In this document: one piece after another, positions 63,360-64,000 of the stretch | How the letters are laid out: the number at the start of each line of letters is the position of its first letter | How positions within the stretch are numbered: position 1 is the stretch's first letter | Source of the DNA: an uncultured Bacteroidaceae bacterium | Lineage (GTDB): Bacteria > Bacteroidota > Bacteroidia > Bacteroidales > Bacteroidaceae | Direction: 5' to 3' | DNA length: 64,000 nucleotides | Assembly: GCA_939800445.1 (NCBI GenBank) | Contig: CALNGU010000001.1 | Coordinates: 1-64,000, forward strand | Made by a program: the position numbers and the translations under genes | Notes under the pieces: model-generated | The model's input: the letters and a program-made list of their open reading frames with translations, nothing else | The model's database searches: none | What the model was told of the DNA's origin: nothing

Positions 63360-64000
63360 TCAGAGCAACCCGAGGTCGTGCGCGGCGCGGCAAGCCTCGA
63401 CGGCATTGCGCACACGCAACTTGGCGAGTATCGACTGGCGGTGGCGATTGACTGTGTTGGGACTTATCGAGAGACTTTCCGCTATGCTTTTGCTCGTCAT
63501 TCCACCATCTATGAGCCGCAGCACCTGCCGCTCGCGGACGGACAACAGCGGGACGGAGCACCGGTCATCAAGCCCGGACATCGTGCCGTCGGATGTGTCA
63601 ACTATCACCGCTGCACCTGCGAAGTCCAATGACAGAGGATTGTAAAGGCACAGTGCGAGGCATATGCCGCTCCCGTCCGGGGCGGCGACGTAAGACAAGC
63701 GGTGCAACACGGCATGGTAGCCACCCCGCGCATCGCGCATCCGCAACTTGCTGGCGAGGATGAAGCGTGAACGCCGCGCCCGAGGCGTACGTCTGATGAA
63801 TTGCAGGAAACGCAGCTCGCGCAGATACTTGTCGCCCAAGTCATCGGGATGGATGAGGGCAAGCAAGTCACGCTCCCAAATCGAGCAAATCCTTTCGCCA
63901 TCCACGCAAGGCTTCAGACCCAGCGTCTTAGCAAATCCACCATAATATATGTGGCTCACGCCGATTCGCAAGTCGCTAAGCACCGCTATCGAGTTTTCGA
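63360..64000 (-). CDS. LuxR-type regulator, 5' end beyond the window
   Basis: The frame is open to the right edge (codons for ENSIAVLSDL are still in frame at 63983-63999), so the start is outside. The visible 210 residues hold a sensor-like region (IYYGGFAKTLGLKP, then LLALIHPDDLGDKYLRELRF) of PAS type and a LuxR/GerE HTH at the end (LLSVRERQVLRLIDGGMTSK, SIAESLSISPNTVNRHRQSI, LAKLRVRNAVEACRAA). A DNA-binding transcription factor is likely. Bacteroidota have many such regulators; the ligand is unknown. The gene is convergent with rpsO. Confidence 0.85.
   Translation of the reverse strand, partial: ENSIAVLSDLRIGVSHIYYGGFAKTLGLKPCVDGERICSIWERDLLALIHPDDLGDKYLRELRFLQFIRRTPRARRSRFILASKLRMRDARGGYHAVLHRLSYVAAPDGSGICLALCLYNPLSLDFAGAAVIVDTSDGTMSGLDDRCSVPLLSVRERQVLRLIDGGMTSKSIAESLSISPNTVNRHRQSILAKLRVRNAVEACRAAHDLGLL

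Overview
The window comes from a member of the Bacteroidota, most likely order Bacteroidales. Evidence: promoters of the Bacteroidota form TTTG-N19/20-TAnnTTTG stand before many genes; clear Shine-Dalgarno sequences are rare; the TonB protein has the Bacteroidota-type N-terminus; DUF5690 and split 5'-nucleotidase genes are present; zinc-free S14 and L36 occur; and the order rpsL-rpsG-fusA-rpsJ-...-secY-map-infA-rpmJ-...-rpoA-rplQ is unbroken. I do not assign a genus. The last gene (LuxR-type) runs off the right edge, and a repeat is cut by the left edge.

Layout. 1-1.3 kb: half of a dispersed palindromic repeat, two small genes of unknown role (one with a PD-(D/E)XK-like motif) and tRNA-Pro(GGG). 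1.3-4.3 kb: a minus-strand phosphate operon (DedA, DUF47, PiT) ending in an HD-domain putative (p)ppGpp hydrolase. 4.4-9.8 kb: an energy-transduction operon exbB-exbD-exbD-tonB-PstS-like lipoprotein-TPR protein. 10-22 kb: HD protein, AspT/YidE-type transporter, cytidylate-kinase-like protein, MATE exporter, MIP18/SufT-like protein, LpxH-like hydrolase, RNase H, then an envelope operon (split 5'-nucleotidase plus a GH3/beta-lactamase fusion). 22-29 kb: L19, GNAT protein, RNase HII, XRE regulator, anaerobic ribonucleotide reductase nrdD-nrdG. 28.5-29.5 kb: a 1-kb gene-free stretch with operator-like palindromes, a short repeat array and two candidate small RNA units. 29.5-36.9 kb: malate dehydrogenase, an unknown protein, aquaporin, a frameshifted HTH gene and a DUF5690-phnX-phnW operon for 2-aminoethylphosphonate use. 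37-55 kb: the str-S10-spc-alpha ribosomal superoperon. 55.4-64 kb: an exported Cys-rich protein, a Dna2-like nuclease-helicase, a lipoprotein and a run of zinc-ribbon/membrane proteins (one split by an in-frame stop), rpsO, and a partial LuxR-type regulator.

Phosphorus recurs across the window: Pi import (PiT), a PstS-like periplasmic protein inside a Ton operon, 5'-nucleotidase, an alarmone-hydrolase-like protein and phosphonate breakdown. The best candidates for undescribed biology are: DUF5690 as the 2-AEP importer coupled to phnX-phnW; three separate families of intergenic repeats (a roughly 156-bp palindromic element in four copies, 21-nt phased A-tract arrays in two copies, and roughly 22-nt GCATACRATG arrays in three copies); an orphan minus-strand promoter-terminator unit of about 65 nt; and paired palindromes before nrdD. 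No insertion sequence, prophage or CRISPR array was found.
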